A stretch of DNA of 58,836 nucleotides from assembly GCA_019637695.1 (NCBI GenBank), contig JAHBVG010000034.1, forward strand, positions 1-58,836, in the 5' to 3' direction. The translations under genes were made by a program, and so were the position numbers. Below, one piece after another: positions 36,842 through 45,103 of this stretch (the first letter of the stretch is position 1; each line of letters begins with the position of its first letter). This stretch comes from Caldilineaceae bacterium. GTDB taxonomy: Bacteria; Chloroflexota; Anaerolineae; Caldilineales; Caldilineaceae. The notes beneath the pieces were generated by a model. It was not told where the DNA came from. It did not search any database and worked only from the letters and a program-made list of their open reading frames with translations.

Positions 36842-37681
36842 ATGAAGCTTGGATTTAGCACTTGGGGCATGCCCACTGTCCCGATAGATGTGATCCTCCC
36901 ACACCTGGCTGCGCTGGGATTTGATGCTGTGGAGATCTGTGTGCTGCCCGGTTTCTCCACGGCGATCACGACTTTGGATAACATTGAGCGCCGTCGAATT
37001 GCCGATCTACTGCGCCGCCACAAGCTGACCCTCTCGGCGGTGAACTATTATGTTTCGATGATGGAAGAGGATGCGGATCGCTATGCCCACAACCTATCAC
37101 AGATCAAAGCCGCCATCGATCTGGCCGTGGAATGGACACTGGGTGACGTTCCGCCAGTAGTGGTCAGCGGCATCGGCGGCAAACCGGGGGAACTGGAAAC
37201 GCAGCAATCCCGCCTGGTGGATCGCCTCAACGAACTAGGGCGCTACGCCGAAGCGCAGGGGATCACCGTGGCGCTGGAGCATCATGTGGGCAACGCCGCC
37301 GAGACGCCGGAGCAGACGATTGGCTTGCTCTCGCAGGTGGAGTCGCCCGCCATCCGCGTCAACTTCGACATCAGCCACTTTAACGTCATGGGCATCCCCA
37401 TTGCTGAATCGGTGGCGAAGCTGCTTCCCTACGCCGCCCACACCCACATCAAAGACGAACGAGGCCGCGCACCCAATCACGCCTATCTCGTCCCCGGCGA
37501 AGGGGAATTCGACTATGTGACCTATCTCAAGTGTATGGATGCCGGCGGCTACACCGGCGTCATCTCGGTGGAGATCAGCAAGATGGTGCAAAACCGCCCA
37601 GACTATGATCCCCTGGCCGTGGCGGCGCAAAGTTACGCGGTGGTGGCGAAAGCGTTTGCAGAAGCAGAGATCCGCCGTTAG
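36842..37681 (+). CDS. Sugar phosphate isomerase/epimerase (xylose isomerase-like TIM barrel)
   Basis: The 279-residue TIM barrel shows MKLGFSTWGMP, the metal ligand Glu in VALEHHVGNAAE, NFDISHFNV, and the last Glu in GVISVEISKM. This is the AP-endonuclease family 2 / sugar isomerase fold binding Mn or Zn. Members act on keto-sugars, inosose or hydroxypyruvate. The ATG at 36842 is adopted over an upstream Met at 36755 because the conserved barrel starts here. The neighbours on the right are a DUF433 pair and PDH. Confidence 0.88.
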   Translation: MKLGFSTWGMPTVPIDVILPHLAALGFDAVEICVLPGFSTAITTLDNIERRRIADLLRRHKLTLSAVNYYVSMMEEDADRYAHNLSQIKAAIDLAVEWTLGDVPPVVVSGIGGKPGELETQQSRLVDRLNELGRYAEAQGITVALEHHVGNAAETPEQTIGLLSQVESPAIRVNFDISHFNVMGIPIAESVAKLLPYAAHTHIKDERGRAPNHAYLVPGEGEFDYVTYLKCMDAGGYTGVISVEISKMVQNRPDYDPLAVAAQSYAVVAKAFAEAEIRR

Positions 37682-37721
37682 TATTGGCGCTGACGAACGT
37701 ATATTTAGATGGAGATCTGTC

Positions 37722-38000
37722 ATGACACTATCCCCTACCCTTGATGCCTTAATTGAGAAAAATCCTCAACTGCGCGGTGGTCGCCCGCTTGTGGCAGGCA
37801 CAGGAACCACTGTGCGTACTATTGCGAGTTTATATAAATTGGGCCTATCGCCTGAAGAAATTGCCACACAACTTCCTCACCTGGAACTAGTGCAAATCTA
37901 TGCAGCGCTGACCTTCTATCATCTGCATACGGATGAAATAGAAGCCGATATTGAGGCAGATTCCGAAGAAGCCCTCCAACGTCTAACCCCCGAAGACTAA
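37722..38000 (+). CDS. DUF433 antitoxin-like protein
   Basis: The 92-residue protein is of DUF433 type: LVAGTGTTVRTIASLYKLGL and LSPEEIATQLPHLELVQIYAALTFYH. The segment is a winged helix used by VapB-like antitoxins. Its last 20 residues are acidic (EIEADIEADSEEAL). It ends 4 bp before the DUF5615 gene and precedes it in one transcript, the common antitoxin-toxin order. GGAG precedes the ATG at 37722. Confidence 0.9.
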   Translation: MTLSPTLDALIEKNPQLRGGRPLVAGTGTTVRTIASLYKLGLSPEEIATQLPHLELVQIYAALTFYHLHTDEIEADIEADSEEALQRLTPED

Positions 38001-38004
38001 CGGC

Positions 38005-38364
38005 ATGAGAGAACCTATCAAACTCTATCTGGATGAAGATGCACAGCGTACTGATCTGATCCAGGCGCTGAGGGCGCGTCAAGTCAATCTGGAGACAGCA
38101 TCCGAAGCCGGGCTTCTGGGCCGGGTGGACGAAATACAGTTGCAATATGCAACAGCACAGGGGCGTGTAATTTTCACTTTCAACCGCGGCGATTTTTTCC
38201 GTTTACACACGCAGTGGCTAGAGAACGCTCACAACCACGCTGGGATTGTTGTTTCTGATCAGGTACATACAGGCGTTGTCATGCGTCGGTTATTACACTT
38301 GATAGATGTAAAGTCTGCCGGCGACATGCACGATCGTTTAGAATTTTTGAGCAATTGGCGTTAG
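38005..38364 (+). CDS. DUF5615 PIN-like toxin candidate
   Basis: The 119-residue protein begins IKLYLDEDAQRTDLIQALRA, with the first acidic cluster of the PIN-like (Mut7-C type) fold, and has FTFNRGDFFRLH as second conserved element. DUF5615 proteins are putative RNases paired with DUF433. It lies 4 bp after its partner and its stop is 16 bp before pdhA. Whether it is toxic is not shown. Confidence 0.88.
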   Translation: MREPIKLYLDEDAQRTDLIQALRARQVNLETASEAGLLGRVDEIQLQYATAQGRVIFTFNRGDFFRLHTQWLENAHNHAGIVVSDQVHTGVVMRRLLHLIDVKSAGDMHDRLEFLSNWR

Positions 38365-38380
38365 GAGCAGAGGCAAACCC

Positions 38381-39352
38381 ATGATCCATCCAAACCTCGA
38401 TCTGGAACAGTGGCTGCACATATACGAGCAGATGGCGAAGATCCGCGCGTTTGAGGAAGCAGCCAACGAACTCTACACCAGCGCGCGTATGCCCGGCCTG
38501 GCCCATCTTTACATCGGTGAGGAGGCCATCGCCGTGGGCCTCTGCGAGGCGCTGCGCCAGGATGACTACATCACCAGCACCCATCGCGGGCATGGACACT
38601 GCCTGGCCAAGGGCGCGGCGCTGGACCGTATGTTCGCCGAGTTGCTGGGCAAGGAAGTCGGTTACTGCGGCGGCAAAGGCGGCTCCATGCACATCGCCGA
38701 CCAGGAGACGGGCAATTTGGGGGCGAACGCCATCGTCGGCGGCAGTACGGGGATCGCCACTGGCGCCGCGCTCTCGATCAAAATGCGCGGCGCGGATCAA
38801 GTTGCTGTCTGCTTCTTTGGCGACGGCGCGTTGGGGCAGGGGCTGCTCTACGAATCCATGAACATGGCCCAACTGTGGAAGCTCCCTGTGATCTACGTCT
38901 GCGAACATAACCAATATGGCGAATACACCCATCACAGCGAGACGCTGGCCGGGGATGCGCTCACCCGCGCCCGCGGCTTTGGCGTCCACGCCGAGACGGT
39001 GGACGGTCAGGATGTGCGCGCCGTCCACGCCACAGCGACCCGCCTAGTCCAGCGCGCTCGCCGCGGCGAAGGACCGGCCTTCCTGCTCTGTAACACCTAT
39101 CGTTTCCATGGCCATCATGTGGGCGACATCAGCCGCGACTATTACCGAGCCAAAGCCGAGGAAGAGGCATGGCGGCAAAAAGATCCGCTGAAAATCCTCG
39201 CTAATTGGTTGATTGAACAAAATCTGAGCGAAGCCGCGATCTTCGAGCGCATTGAGAACGAAGTGCGCGCCGAAGTCGAGGCCGCCGTGGATTTTGCCCT
39301 CAACGCCCCCTATCCCCAACCCAGCGAGGTTAGCCGCCATGTCTACGCGTGA
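38381..39352 (+). CDS. pdhA: Pyruvate dehydrogenase E1 component, alpha subunit
   Basis: The 323-residue subunit carries the thiamine diphosphate motif GDGALGQGLLYESMNMAQLW ending in EHNQYGEYT. Other family elements are HLYIGEEAIAVGL, STHRGHGHCLAKG and GKGGSMHIAD. Together with E1 beta it decarboxylates a 2-oxo acid. Pyruvate is likely, though acetoin dehydrogenase is also possible, since GKGGSMH and HRGHGH occur there too. GGAGCAGAGG precedes the ATG. The stop overlaps the E1 beta start by 14 bp. Confidence 0.92.
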   Translation: MIHPNLDLEQWLHIYEQMAKIRAFEEAANELYTSARMPGLAHLYIGEEAIAVGLCEALRQDDYITSTHRGHGHCLAKGAALDRMFAELLGKEVGYCGGKGGSMHIADQETGNLGANAIVGGSTGIATGAALSIKMRGADQVAVCFFGDGALGQGLLYESMNMAQLWKLPVIYVCEHNQYGEYTHHSETLAGDALTRARGFGVHAETVDGQDVRAVHATATRLVQRARRGEGPAFLLCNTYRFHGHHVGDISRDYYRAKAEEEAWRQKDPLKILANWLIEQNLSEAAIFERIENEVRAEVEAAVDFALNAPYPQPSEVSRHVYA

Positions 39353-40325
39353 GATCACCTTTGCCCAGGCCATCCGCGAGGCGTTGGTCGAGGAGATGCG
39401 CCGCGATGAGCGCGTCTTCATCATCGGCGAGGATGTGGCCGAGGCTGGCACCGTCTTCAAAGTCCTCGTCGGCATGGTGGACGAGTTCGGCCCACAGCGG
39501 GTGATCGACTCGCCCATCTCCGAGGCCGGCATCGCCGGGCTGGGCGTGGGCGCGGCAATGACGGGGATGCGCCCGGTGGTGGACATTATGTTCGGCGATT
39601 TCACCACATTGGTCATGGATCAGATGGTCAACCAGGCCGCCAAGATCCACTACATGTCGGGCGGCAAGCTCAAAGCGCCGATGGTGCTGCGCACGACCAT
39701 GGGCGCGTCCCGGCGGTCGGCGGCGCAACATTCGCAATCGCTGCACGCCTGGCTCAGCCATATCCCAGGGCTGAAGGTGGCGATCCCATCCACGCCCTAC
39801 GACGCCAAAGGGCTGATGAAGAGCGCCATCCGCGACGACAACCCGGTGGCGATCTACGAAGACAAGATGATGTATCAACTCAAGGGTCCTGTGCCGGAGG
39901 AAGAGTATCTCATCCCCTTGGGCGTGGCCGATATCAAACGCGCCGGCGATGACATCACCCTGGTGGCGACGAGCAGCATGGTCCACGTGGCCCTGGACGC
40001 GGCGACAACGCTGGCGGAGATGGGCATCAGCGCCGAGGTTGTCGATCCGCGCACCACGGTTCCGCTGGACAAGGAGACGCTGATCCGGTCGGCCAAAAAG
40101 ACGAGTCGCGCCATTGTCATCGACGAAGGCTATGAGCAGTACGGCGTCACCGCCGAGATTGCTTCCGTCATCGCCGACGGCGCGTTTTACTATCTCGACG
40201 CGCCGGTCAAACGCATCGGCGCCATGAATGTGCCCATCCCCTTCTCCCCCGCGCTGGAGGATCTCACCATCCCTAACGCAGAGGGTGTGATCGCGATGGC
40301 GAAGGCGCTGTGTGGGAAGGCTTAA
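39339..40325 (+). CDS. pdhB: Pyruvate dehydrogenase E1 component, beta subunit
   Basis: The 328-residue subunit contains IIGEDVAEAGTVFKVLVG with the catalytic Glu and the C-terminal transketolase part with VIDEGYEQYGVTAEIASVI. The ATG at 39339 lies 14 bp inside the E1 alpha gene in another frame, so the two are coupled. Unlike normal operons, the E2 gene does not follow directly; a two-gene toxin-antitoxin-like module of about 1 kb intervenes. Confidence 0.93.
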   Translation: MSTREITFAQAIREALVEEMRRDERVFIIGEDVAEAGTVFKVLVGMVDEFGPQRVIDSPISEAGIAGLGVGAAMTGMRPVVDIMFGDFTTLVMDQMVNQAAKIHYMSGGKLKAPMVLRTTMGASRRSAAQHSQSLHAWLSHIPGLKVAIPSTPYDAKGLMKSAIRDDNPVAIYEDKMMYQLKGPVPEEEYLIPLGVADIKRAGDDITLVATSSMVHVALDAATTLAEMGISAEVVDPRTTVPLDKETLIRSAKKTSRAIVIDEGYEQYGVTAEIASVIADGAFYYLDAPVKRIGAMNVPIPFSPALEDLTIPNAEGVIAMAKALCGKA

Positions 40326-40349
40326 ACAGCCACAGAGGTATAAGAGAAG

Positions 40350-40655
40350 ATGTCGAACGTGCTTAAGAATGAGTTGCCTCCATCAACCCAATGGCTCTTC
40401 CCAGAGTACGATTTTGAGCAGATGGATCCACAGACATTCTTCCCTGTGGTGGTTGAGCGCATTCTCAATCGTGGCTCATGGGCAGAGATTCGTTGGCTGT
40501 TTGAGACCTATGAACGCGAAAGAATCGCTGTCTGGATTCAGCGGTATGGCTATCGTCGCCTGGATCGGCGCGCGCGCCATTTCTGGTGTTGGATGCTGGG
40601 TATAGACAAAGTTCAAAAACCTCCTTGGGAAGACCAAAGGGCGGGATCTCTATGA
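40350..40655 (+). CDS. DUF6922 antitoxin-like protein
   Basis: The 101-residue protein has LFPEYDFEQMDPQTFFPVVV, ERILNRGSWAEIRWLF and RRLDRRARHFWCWMLGI, the layout of DUF6922. Genes of this family are usually found directly in front of AbiEii-type nucleotidyltransferase genes. Here the stop overlaps the next start as ATGA. The probable role is an antitoxin or regulator of the pair. It starts 24 bp after pdhB. Confidence 0.78.
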   Translation: MSNVLKNELPPSTQWLFPEYDFEQMDPQTFFPVVVERILNRGSWAEIRWLFETYERERIAVWIQRYGYRRLDRRARHFWCWMLGIDKVQKPPWEDQRAGSL

Positions 40656-41332
40656 GAAAGCAGATTTATTGGGAAGCACTGGCCGAAAATACCTACACTG
40701 CATTTCAGGCGCTGGCGAGTGCATCGCTGCCGCCCATCTTCTATCTGGCGGGAGGTACGGCACTGGCGCTCCAGATCGGCCATCGCATTTCCTATGATCT
40801 GGATTTTTTCTCGTCTGTAACAACACTCGATCTGGGTGGGCGAACCGAATTGCAACGGCGACTTCAGTCGATCGAGTCCGCTGTCATCCGTCATGAAGCA
40901 GATGGACAAATGTACGCAACCGTGATGGGTGTAGAGGTGAGCTTCTTACATCAGCACCACCCTCTTCTCTTCTCCACACAAGAGATACAAGGCATTCAAC
41001 TTGCTCATCCGGCTGACATTGGTCTCATGAAGCTGGCGGCGGTGAAAGATCGAGGCACGCGTCGGGATTTCATCGATTTATACTGCCTGCGCCACGAAGC
41101 CCCACTGTCAGAACTTTTTCGCTTGATTCCACAGAAGTATCCAGATCGGCCAGATTTCACCGTGCATCTTGCCTATGCGCTCAATTACTTTGAAGACGCT
41201 GAGACAGATCCGCGACAACTTCAGGTGTTAAAAGAGGTGCAGTGGGAGGCTGTCAAGTCCTACTGTCGCGATGGAGCACGGCTGCTTTCAAAACTAAATG
41301 CTGGGCTAGAGCCACCCCCAGACGTCTCATGA
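40652..41332 (+). CDS. AbiEii-like nucleotidyltransferase toxin candidate
   Basis: The 226-residue protein has FYLAGGTALALQIGHRISYDLDFF, the nucleotidyltransferase core (GGT...SxDLD) of the AbiEii/MenT type. It also has IGLMKLAAVKDRGTRRDFIDLY, the second conserved block. Related toxins transfer nucleotides to tRNA and are neutralised by the partner in front. The ATG at 40652 overlaps the stop of the DUF6922 gene. Together they sit inside the PDH operon between E1 beta and E2. Confidence 0.88.
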   Translation: MRKQIYWEALAENTYTAFQALASASLPPIFYLAGGTALALQIGHRISYDLDFFSSVTTLDLGGRTELQRRLQSIESAVIRHEADGQMYATVMGVEVSFLHQHHPLLFSTQEIQGIQLAHPADIGLMKLAAVKDRGTRRDFIDLYCLRHEAPLSELFRLIPQKYPDRPDFTVHLAYALNYFEDAETDPRQLQVLKEVQWEAVKSYCRDGARLLSKLNAGLEPPPDVS

Positions 41333-41401
41333 CCGGGTACTTCCATCTCAATCTGCTATCGGCTGACTCAGCGACAGTCATTGAACCTGAGGAAAACATT
41401 T

Positions 41402-42679
41402 ATGCCCAAAGAAGTCATCATGCCCGCACTGGGCATGGCGCAGGAGACGGGAACGCTGTTGCGCTGGTTGAAGCGCGAGGGCGATGCGGTGGAAAAGGGC
41501 GAACCGTTGATGGAGATCGCCACGGATAAAGTCGATGTTGAGATCGAAGCGCCCGCTTCCGGTGTGCTGACCAATGTCACCGCGGCGGAAGGGGAAGAGA
41601 TCCCGGTGGGACGGGCGATTGCCTTGATCCTCGCGCCGGGGGAGGACCTCACCCCCAGTCCCCCTTCCAGGTTGGGAGAGGGGTCAGGGGTGAGGGCCTC
41701 GGCCAGCCCGGTGGCGGCGCGCATGGCCGCGGAGTATAACATCGATCTTGCCCAGATTACGCCCGTCGGCGGGCGTATCCAAAAGGAAGATGTGCTGGCC
41801 TTTCTGGCGCAACAGGAAAATTCAACCCAAAGCCGCACAGACAGAGCGCGAGTTCTGGCCTCCCCCAAGGCGCGGCGGTTGGCCCAGGAAGCCGGGATCG
41901 ATCTGGCCTCTCTCGCCGGCAGCGGACCGGAGGGGGCGATCCTCGCCGCGGATGTGACGGCGGCGCGCAAGGCGGAAGAGACGGCGGACGGCAGACCGCA
42001 GACCGCCGAGGAAGTGCCTATGTCTCGGCTCTGGCAGGTGATGGCCGAACGGCTTACCCAAAGCTGGACGACTGTCCCCCATTTTTACTTGAGCCGCGAG
42101 GTGGACGCCGGGCAGTTGATAGCGTGGCGCAAGCAGCTTCAGAGTCGAGGTGGGGGAAACGTTACCTTCACCGATCTGTTGGTCAAACTGACCGCCGTTG
42201 CCCTCAAACGCCATCCACGCCTTAATGCCAGTTGGCAAAATGGGCGGATCATCGCCAATGCCGCCATCAACATCGGCCTGGCCGTGGCCGTTGAGGATGG
42301 TCTGCTCGTCCCGGTGATCCATCACAGCGATCAACTTGGCCTTTTCGATCTGGCGGCGCACCGCGCCGATCTGGTGGGCCGAACGCAGAATGGCAAACTG
42401 AGTACAGCGGATCTCCAGGGCGGCACCTTCACCATCAGCAACCTGGGCATGTACGGCGTGGATCACTTCAACGCCATCGTCAACCCGCCGCAGGCAGCCA
42501 TCCTCGCCGTGGGGCGCATTGCAGATCGGGTTGTGCCGGTGGACGGTCAACCCGGCGTGCGCCCAATGCTGACGCTTACGCTCTCGTGCGATCACCGTGT
42601 GGTGGACGGCGCGCGCGGCGCCCAATTCCTTTCCACATTGGCCGAGCTGATCGAGAACCCACTGCGCACGCTTGATTAA
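41402..42679 (+). CDS. pdhC: PDH E2 dihydrolipoyl acyltransferase with two repeat inserts
   Basis: The 425-residue protein has one lipoyl domain (Lys43 in EIATDKVDVEIEA), then two peripheral-subunit-binding domains, SPVAARMAAEYNIDL (102-135) and SPKARRLAQEAGIDL (153-187). The catalytic domain ends SCDHRVVDGARGAQF (His398, Asp402). Residues 82-99 (DLTPSPPSRLGEGSGVRA) and 192-203 (ETADGRPQTAEE) are encoded by two different repeat types in frame, both in linkers. Two E3-binding domains are unusual. No E3 gene is in the window. The ATG at 41402 replaces the upstream in-frame start at 41381. Confidence 0.94.
   Translation: MPKEVIMPALGMAQETGTLLRWLKREGDAVEKGEPLMEIATDKVDVEIEAPASGVLTNVTAAEGEEIPVGRAIALILAPGEDLTPSPPSRLGEGSGVRASASPVAARMAAEYNIDLAQITPVGGRIQKEDVLAFLAQQENSTQSRTDRARVLASPKARRLAQEAGIDLASLAGSGPEGAILAADVTAARKAEETADGRPQTAEEVPMSRLWQVMAERLTQSWTTVPHFYLSREVDAGQLIAWRKQLQSRGGGNVTFTDLLVKLTAVALKRHPRLNASWQNGRIIANAAINIGLAVAVEDGLLVPVIHHSDQLGLFDLAAHRADLVGRTQNGKLSTADLQGGTFTISNLGMYGVDHFNAIVNPPQAAILAVGRIADRVVPVDGQPGVRPMLTLTLSCDHRVVDGARGAQFLSTLAELIENPLRTLD
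41647..41695 (+). repeat. In-frame CCTCACCCC palindrome in the E2 gene
   Basis: CCTCACCCC and GGGGTGAGG are perfect inverted ends of a 49-bp element with CCCCTTCCAGG/GGGAGAGGGG inside. It lies exactly in the linker between lipoyl and binding domains. Confidence 0.88.
41981..42007 (+). repeat. In-frame ACGGCGGACGGCAGACC repeat in the E2 gene
   Basis: The same unit as the intergenic repeat at 6112-6217. It encodes ADGRPQTA in the linker between the second binding domain and the catalytic domain. Confidence 0.8.
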
Positions 42680-42685
42680 AATAAA

Positions 42686-42732
42686 GGCATGGGTGGTTCA
42701 ATGACGAGCTTTCTTCCGCCCCCACCCGTGCC
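42686..42732. repeat. GGCATGGGTGG hairpin after E2
   Basis: GGCATGGGTGG faces CCACCCGTGCC, with a 25-nt loop, then CCCTAC. A larger relative lies at 43853-43924. Confidence 0.6.
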
Positions 42733-42755
42733 CCTACGATGAGGAAAGAGCTTAG

Positions 42756-43808
42756 ATGACGACTCGTCCTAAATTGCTGCTGGCGTTTAACCGGTGGGTC
42801 TACGAGCAGTACCTGGGCCAGGCCGATCTCGACCGGCTTTCCGTGCTGGCCGACTGGGATTGGTTTGAGTGCGAAGGCGGCGGCATCTACAGCGCCAACG
42901 ATAACCCTGAAAGCGCGGTCGCTTTGCGTTCTCGGATTGGCAGTTGCGATGGGCTGATCCTCTGTCACGGCGCGCCCCCCATCACAGCAGAGATGATCGA
43001 CGCTGCGCCCAATCTGCGCTTCATCGGCGAACTCGAAGGGGATCGTTTCGCCAGCCGCATCGATCTCGACGCGGCCTGGGCGCTCGGCATCCGCACGGTG
43101 GATACGACCAACGCCTCCTCCTACCCTGTGGCGGAATGGGCGCTTGGGCTGATCCTCGTCTCCATGCGCAACGGCGGCGAACATTTCCGCCGCATGATCA
43201 CGGGCGATACACCGATCAAAGCAGAAGCGCGCGAGCGGATGCGCGGACGGCTCACCGGCAAGCGCGTTGGCCTGATCGGCGGCGGCCATATGGGGCGAAA
43301 GTTGATCAAGTTGCTGCGCCCCTTTGAGGTAGAGATCTGGGTCCACGATCCCTATTTGCCGCGCGAAATGGCCGAAGCGCTCGATTTCACCCAGACTTCG
43401 CTCGACAACGTCCTTTCCCGTTGCGATGTGATCGTCTGCCTCGTCCCCTTGACGCCCAAAACCCAGGGGATGCTCGGCGCGCGTGAATTTGACTTGATCC
43501 CAGCGGGTGCGGTCTTTGTGAACGTCTCGCGCGGGGCCGTCGTCGATTCGGGCGCGCTGATTACCCGCCTCCACCGCGGGGACATTATCGCTGGCCTTGA
43601 CGTTTTCGATCCCGAACCGATCCCCGCCGAGAGTGAGATCTTGCGCTTGCCCAATGTCTTCCTCAGCCCGCATGTCGGCTATTACACTGGGGATCGACAT
43701 CCTCACTTCTTCAACCTCATGGTGGATGAAGTGGAGCGCTTCTTTCACGGCCACGAGACCTATTTCGATCTGACGCAGCGCAGCAAGGCGAACCGGACAG
43801 GAGTTTGA
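42756..43808 (+). CDS. D-isomer-specific 2-hydroxyacid dehydrogenase
   Basis: The 350-residue enzyme has the NAD loop VGLIGGGHMGRKLIKLL, then CDVIVCLVPLTPKTQGML, VNVSRGAVVDSGAL with the catalytic Arg, GLDVFDPEP with the Glu, and SPHVGYYT with the His. It reduces or oxidises 2-keto/2-hydroxy acids such as glyoxylate or hydroxypyruvate. Start ATG at 42756 behind GAGGAAAG. It begins a plus-strand run of oxidoreductases likely serving catabolism of sugar acids or similar. The substrate is not identifiable. Confidence 0.92.
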   Translation: MTTRPKLLLAFNRWVYEQYLGQADLDRLSVLADWDWFECEGGGIYSANDNPESAVALRSRIGSCDGLILCHGAPPITAEMIDAAPNLRFIGELEGDRFASRIDLDAAWALGIRTVDTTNASSYPVAEWALGLILVSMRNGGEHFRRMITGDTPIKAEARERMRGRLTGKRVGLIGGGHMGRKLIKLLRPFEVEIWVHDPYLPREMAEALDFTQTSLDNVLSRCDVIVCLVPLTPKTQGMLGAREFDLIPAGAVFVNVSRGAVVDSGALITRLHRGDIIAGLDVFDPEPIPAESEILRLPNVFLSPHVGYYTGDRHPHFFNLMVDEVERFFHGHETYFDLTQRSKANRTGV

Positions 43809-43982
43809 TGATTGACGATTGATGATTGCAACTGCATAGCCACGTATCGGTAAGGGCACGGGTGGGGCGGGAGGAAATCTCGCCAATGAAGCAACATTTG
43901 CGCCCGCCTCACCCGTGCCCCTACACGACCTGTACAGTTTCAATCATCAATCTTCAATTCAACCGCCCCAAGGGATTCTCAA
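43805..43982. repeat. Nested repeats, 178 bp
   Basis: Outer GATGATTGACGATTGATG units are answered by CAATCATCAATCTTCAATTC. Inside them is an inner pair, GGGCACGGGTGGGGCGGG / CCCGCCTCACCCGTGCCCC (about 43853-43924). A repeat seems to have inserted into another repeat. No gene is present. Confidence 0.75.
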
Positions 43983-43984
43983 CC

Positions 43985-45010
43985 ATGCACCCAATCCATT
44001 TCGGCTTTTGTGTCCCTATTTTTGCCTCTCCGGGCAAAGGGATCTTCCGCACGGCCAACTATGCCGAACTCGACACGGCTACCACCATGAATATGGCGCA
44101 GGAAGCGGACGCGCTGGGCTATGACGCGCTCTGGGTGGCGGATCACCTGATGCTGGGCAAGGATAACGCCATCCTCGAAGGGTGGACGACGCTGGCGGCG
44201 CTGGCCGGTTGCAGCGGGCGGGCGCGGCTGGGCATCATCCACCAGGCCCATTTCTTCCGCCAGCCAGCCCTGGCCGCCAAGATGATGGCGACGCTCGATC
44301 AGATCTCCAACGGACGCTACATCTTCTTCGCCGATCCTGCCTTTGGCCGCGCCGAACACCTTGCCTACAATATCCCCTATCCCGAAGAGATACCGGAGCG
44401 CATTGGGCGCACGGTGGAGGGGGTAAAGCTGGCGTTGGCGCTCTGGCAATCCACCGAACCGGTCACCTTTGAGGGCAAATACTACCGCGTGGACAACGCC
44501 ACGGTGACGCCGCTGCCGGTGCAGAAACCCCATCCGCCGATCTGGTTCGGCGAGGCCCATCCGCTGACGCTGGCGGCCTGCGCCCGCTACGGCCAGGGCT
44601 GGAACACGGTCCCCGTCACACTAGAGGAGCTACGCCGCCGGTTGGATGCGCTGGCGGCGGCCTGCGCCGAGATTGGCCGCCCGGTGGAGGAGATCGAGCG
44701 CAGCCTGGAGACCGAGATCCTGATCGCGGCGGATGAAGATGGATTGCGCCAACGACTGCGCGAGATCATGGCGCTGGCCCCCGGCGAGGAATTCGCCGCC
44801 GATGTGGTGGCCTACGCCAACGGCGAAACCGATACCCTGCCGCCATCGCTCAACGAACGCTACATTCTCGGCACGCCCGACGAAGTCGCGCGTCGCCTGC
44901 AGGAATACATCGATTTGGGCATCAGCCATTTCATGCTCTGGTTCATCGACGCCCCGCGCCGCGAGGGCATTCAGATCTTCGCAGAGGAAGTGATGCCGCG
45001 GTTTCGGTGA
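43985..45010 (+). CDS. LLM-class F420-type oxidoreductase
   Basis: The 341-residue TIM-barrel protein has IHFGFCVPIFASPGKG and ADALGYDALWVADHLML, followed by LDQISNGRYIFFADPAFGRAEH and PHPPIWFGEAHPLTL, as in luciferase-like monooxygenases using F420 or FMN. The ATG at 43985 is adopted since the in-frame extension to 43826 lies in repeat sequence. The substrate is unknown. Cofactor choice (F420 versus FMN) cannot be fixed from sequence, but F420 fits a Chloroflexota host. Confidence 0.87.
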   Translation: MHPIHFGFCVPIFASPGKGIFRTANYAELDTATTMNMAQEADALGYDALWVADHLMLGKDNAILEGWTTLAALAGCSGRARLGIIHQAHFFRQPALAAKMMATLDQISNGRYIFFADPAFGRAEHLAYNIPYPEEIPERIGRTVEGVKLALALWQSTEPVTFEGKYYRVDNATVTPLPVQKPHPPIWFGEAHPLTLAACARYGQGWNTVPVTLEELRRRLDALAAACAEIGRPVEEIERSLETEILIAADEDGLRQRLREIMALAPGEEFAADVVAYANGETDTLPPSLNERYILGTPDEVARRLQEYIDLGISHFMLWFIDAPRREGIQIFAEEVMPRFR

Positions 45011-45016
45011 AAAGTG

Positions 45017-45082
45017 ACTGTTGATAGCTGACTTGGGGAGAGTTTCTGCCCCAGTCACCTATCACCAGTCACCAATCCCCCC
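45017..45082. repeat. GACTTGGGGAGAG / GATAGG-type hairpin
   Basis: A degenerate left arm (GACTGTTGATAGCTGACTTGGGG) faces CCCCAGTCACCTATCACCAGTCACC. It is another copy of the ACTGG/CCAGT family. Confidence 0.6.
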
Positions 45083-45103
45083 TTCACAAAGAAAGGATCA
45101 ACA

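Noticed and set aside
42576..43943. Minus-strand frame of 455 codons
   Set aside because: Antisense to the hydroxyacid dehydrogenase, with no domain.
43826..43984. N-terminal extension of the LLM oxidoreductase
   Set aside because: The added residues are encoded by nested repeats and a better start follows at 43985.
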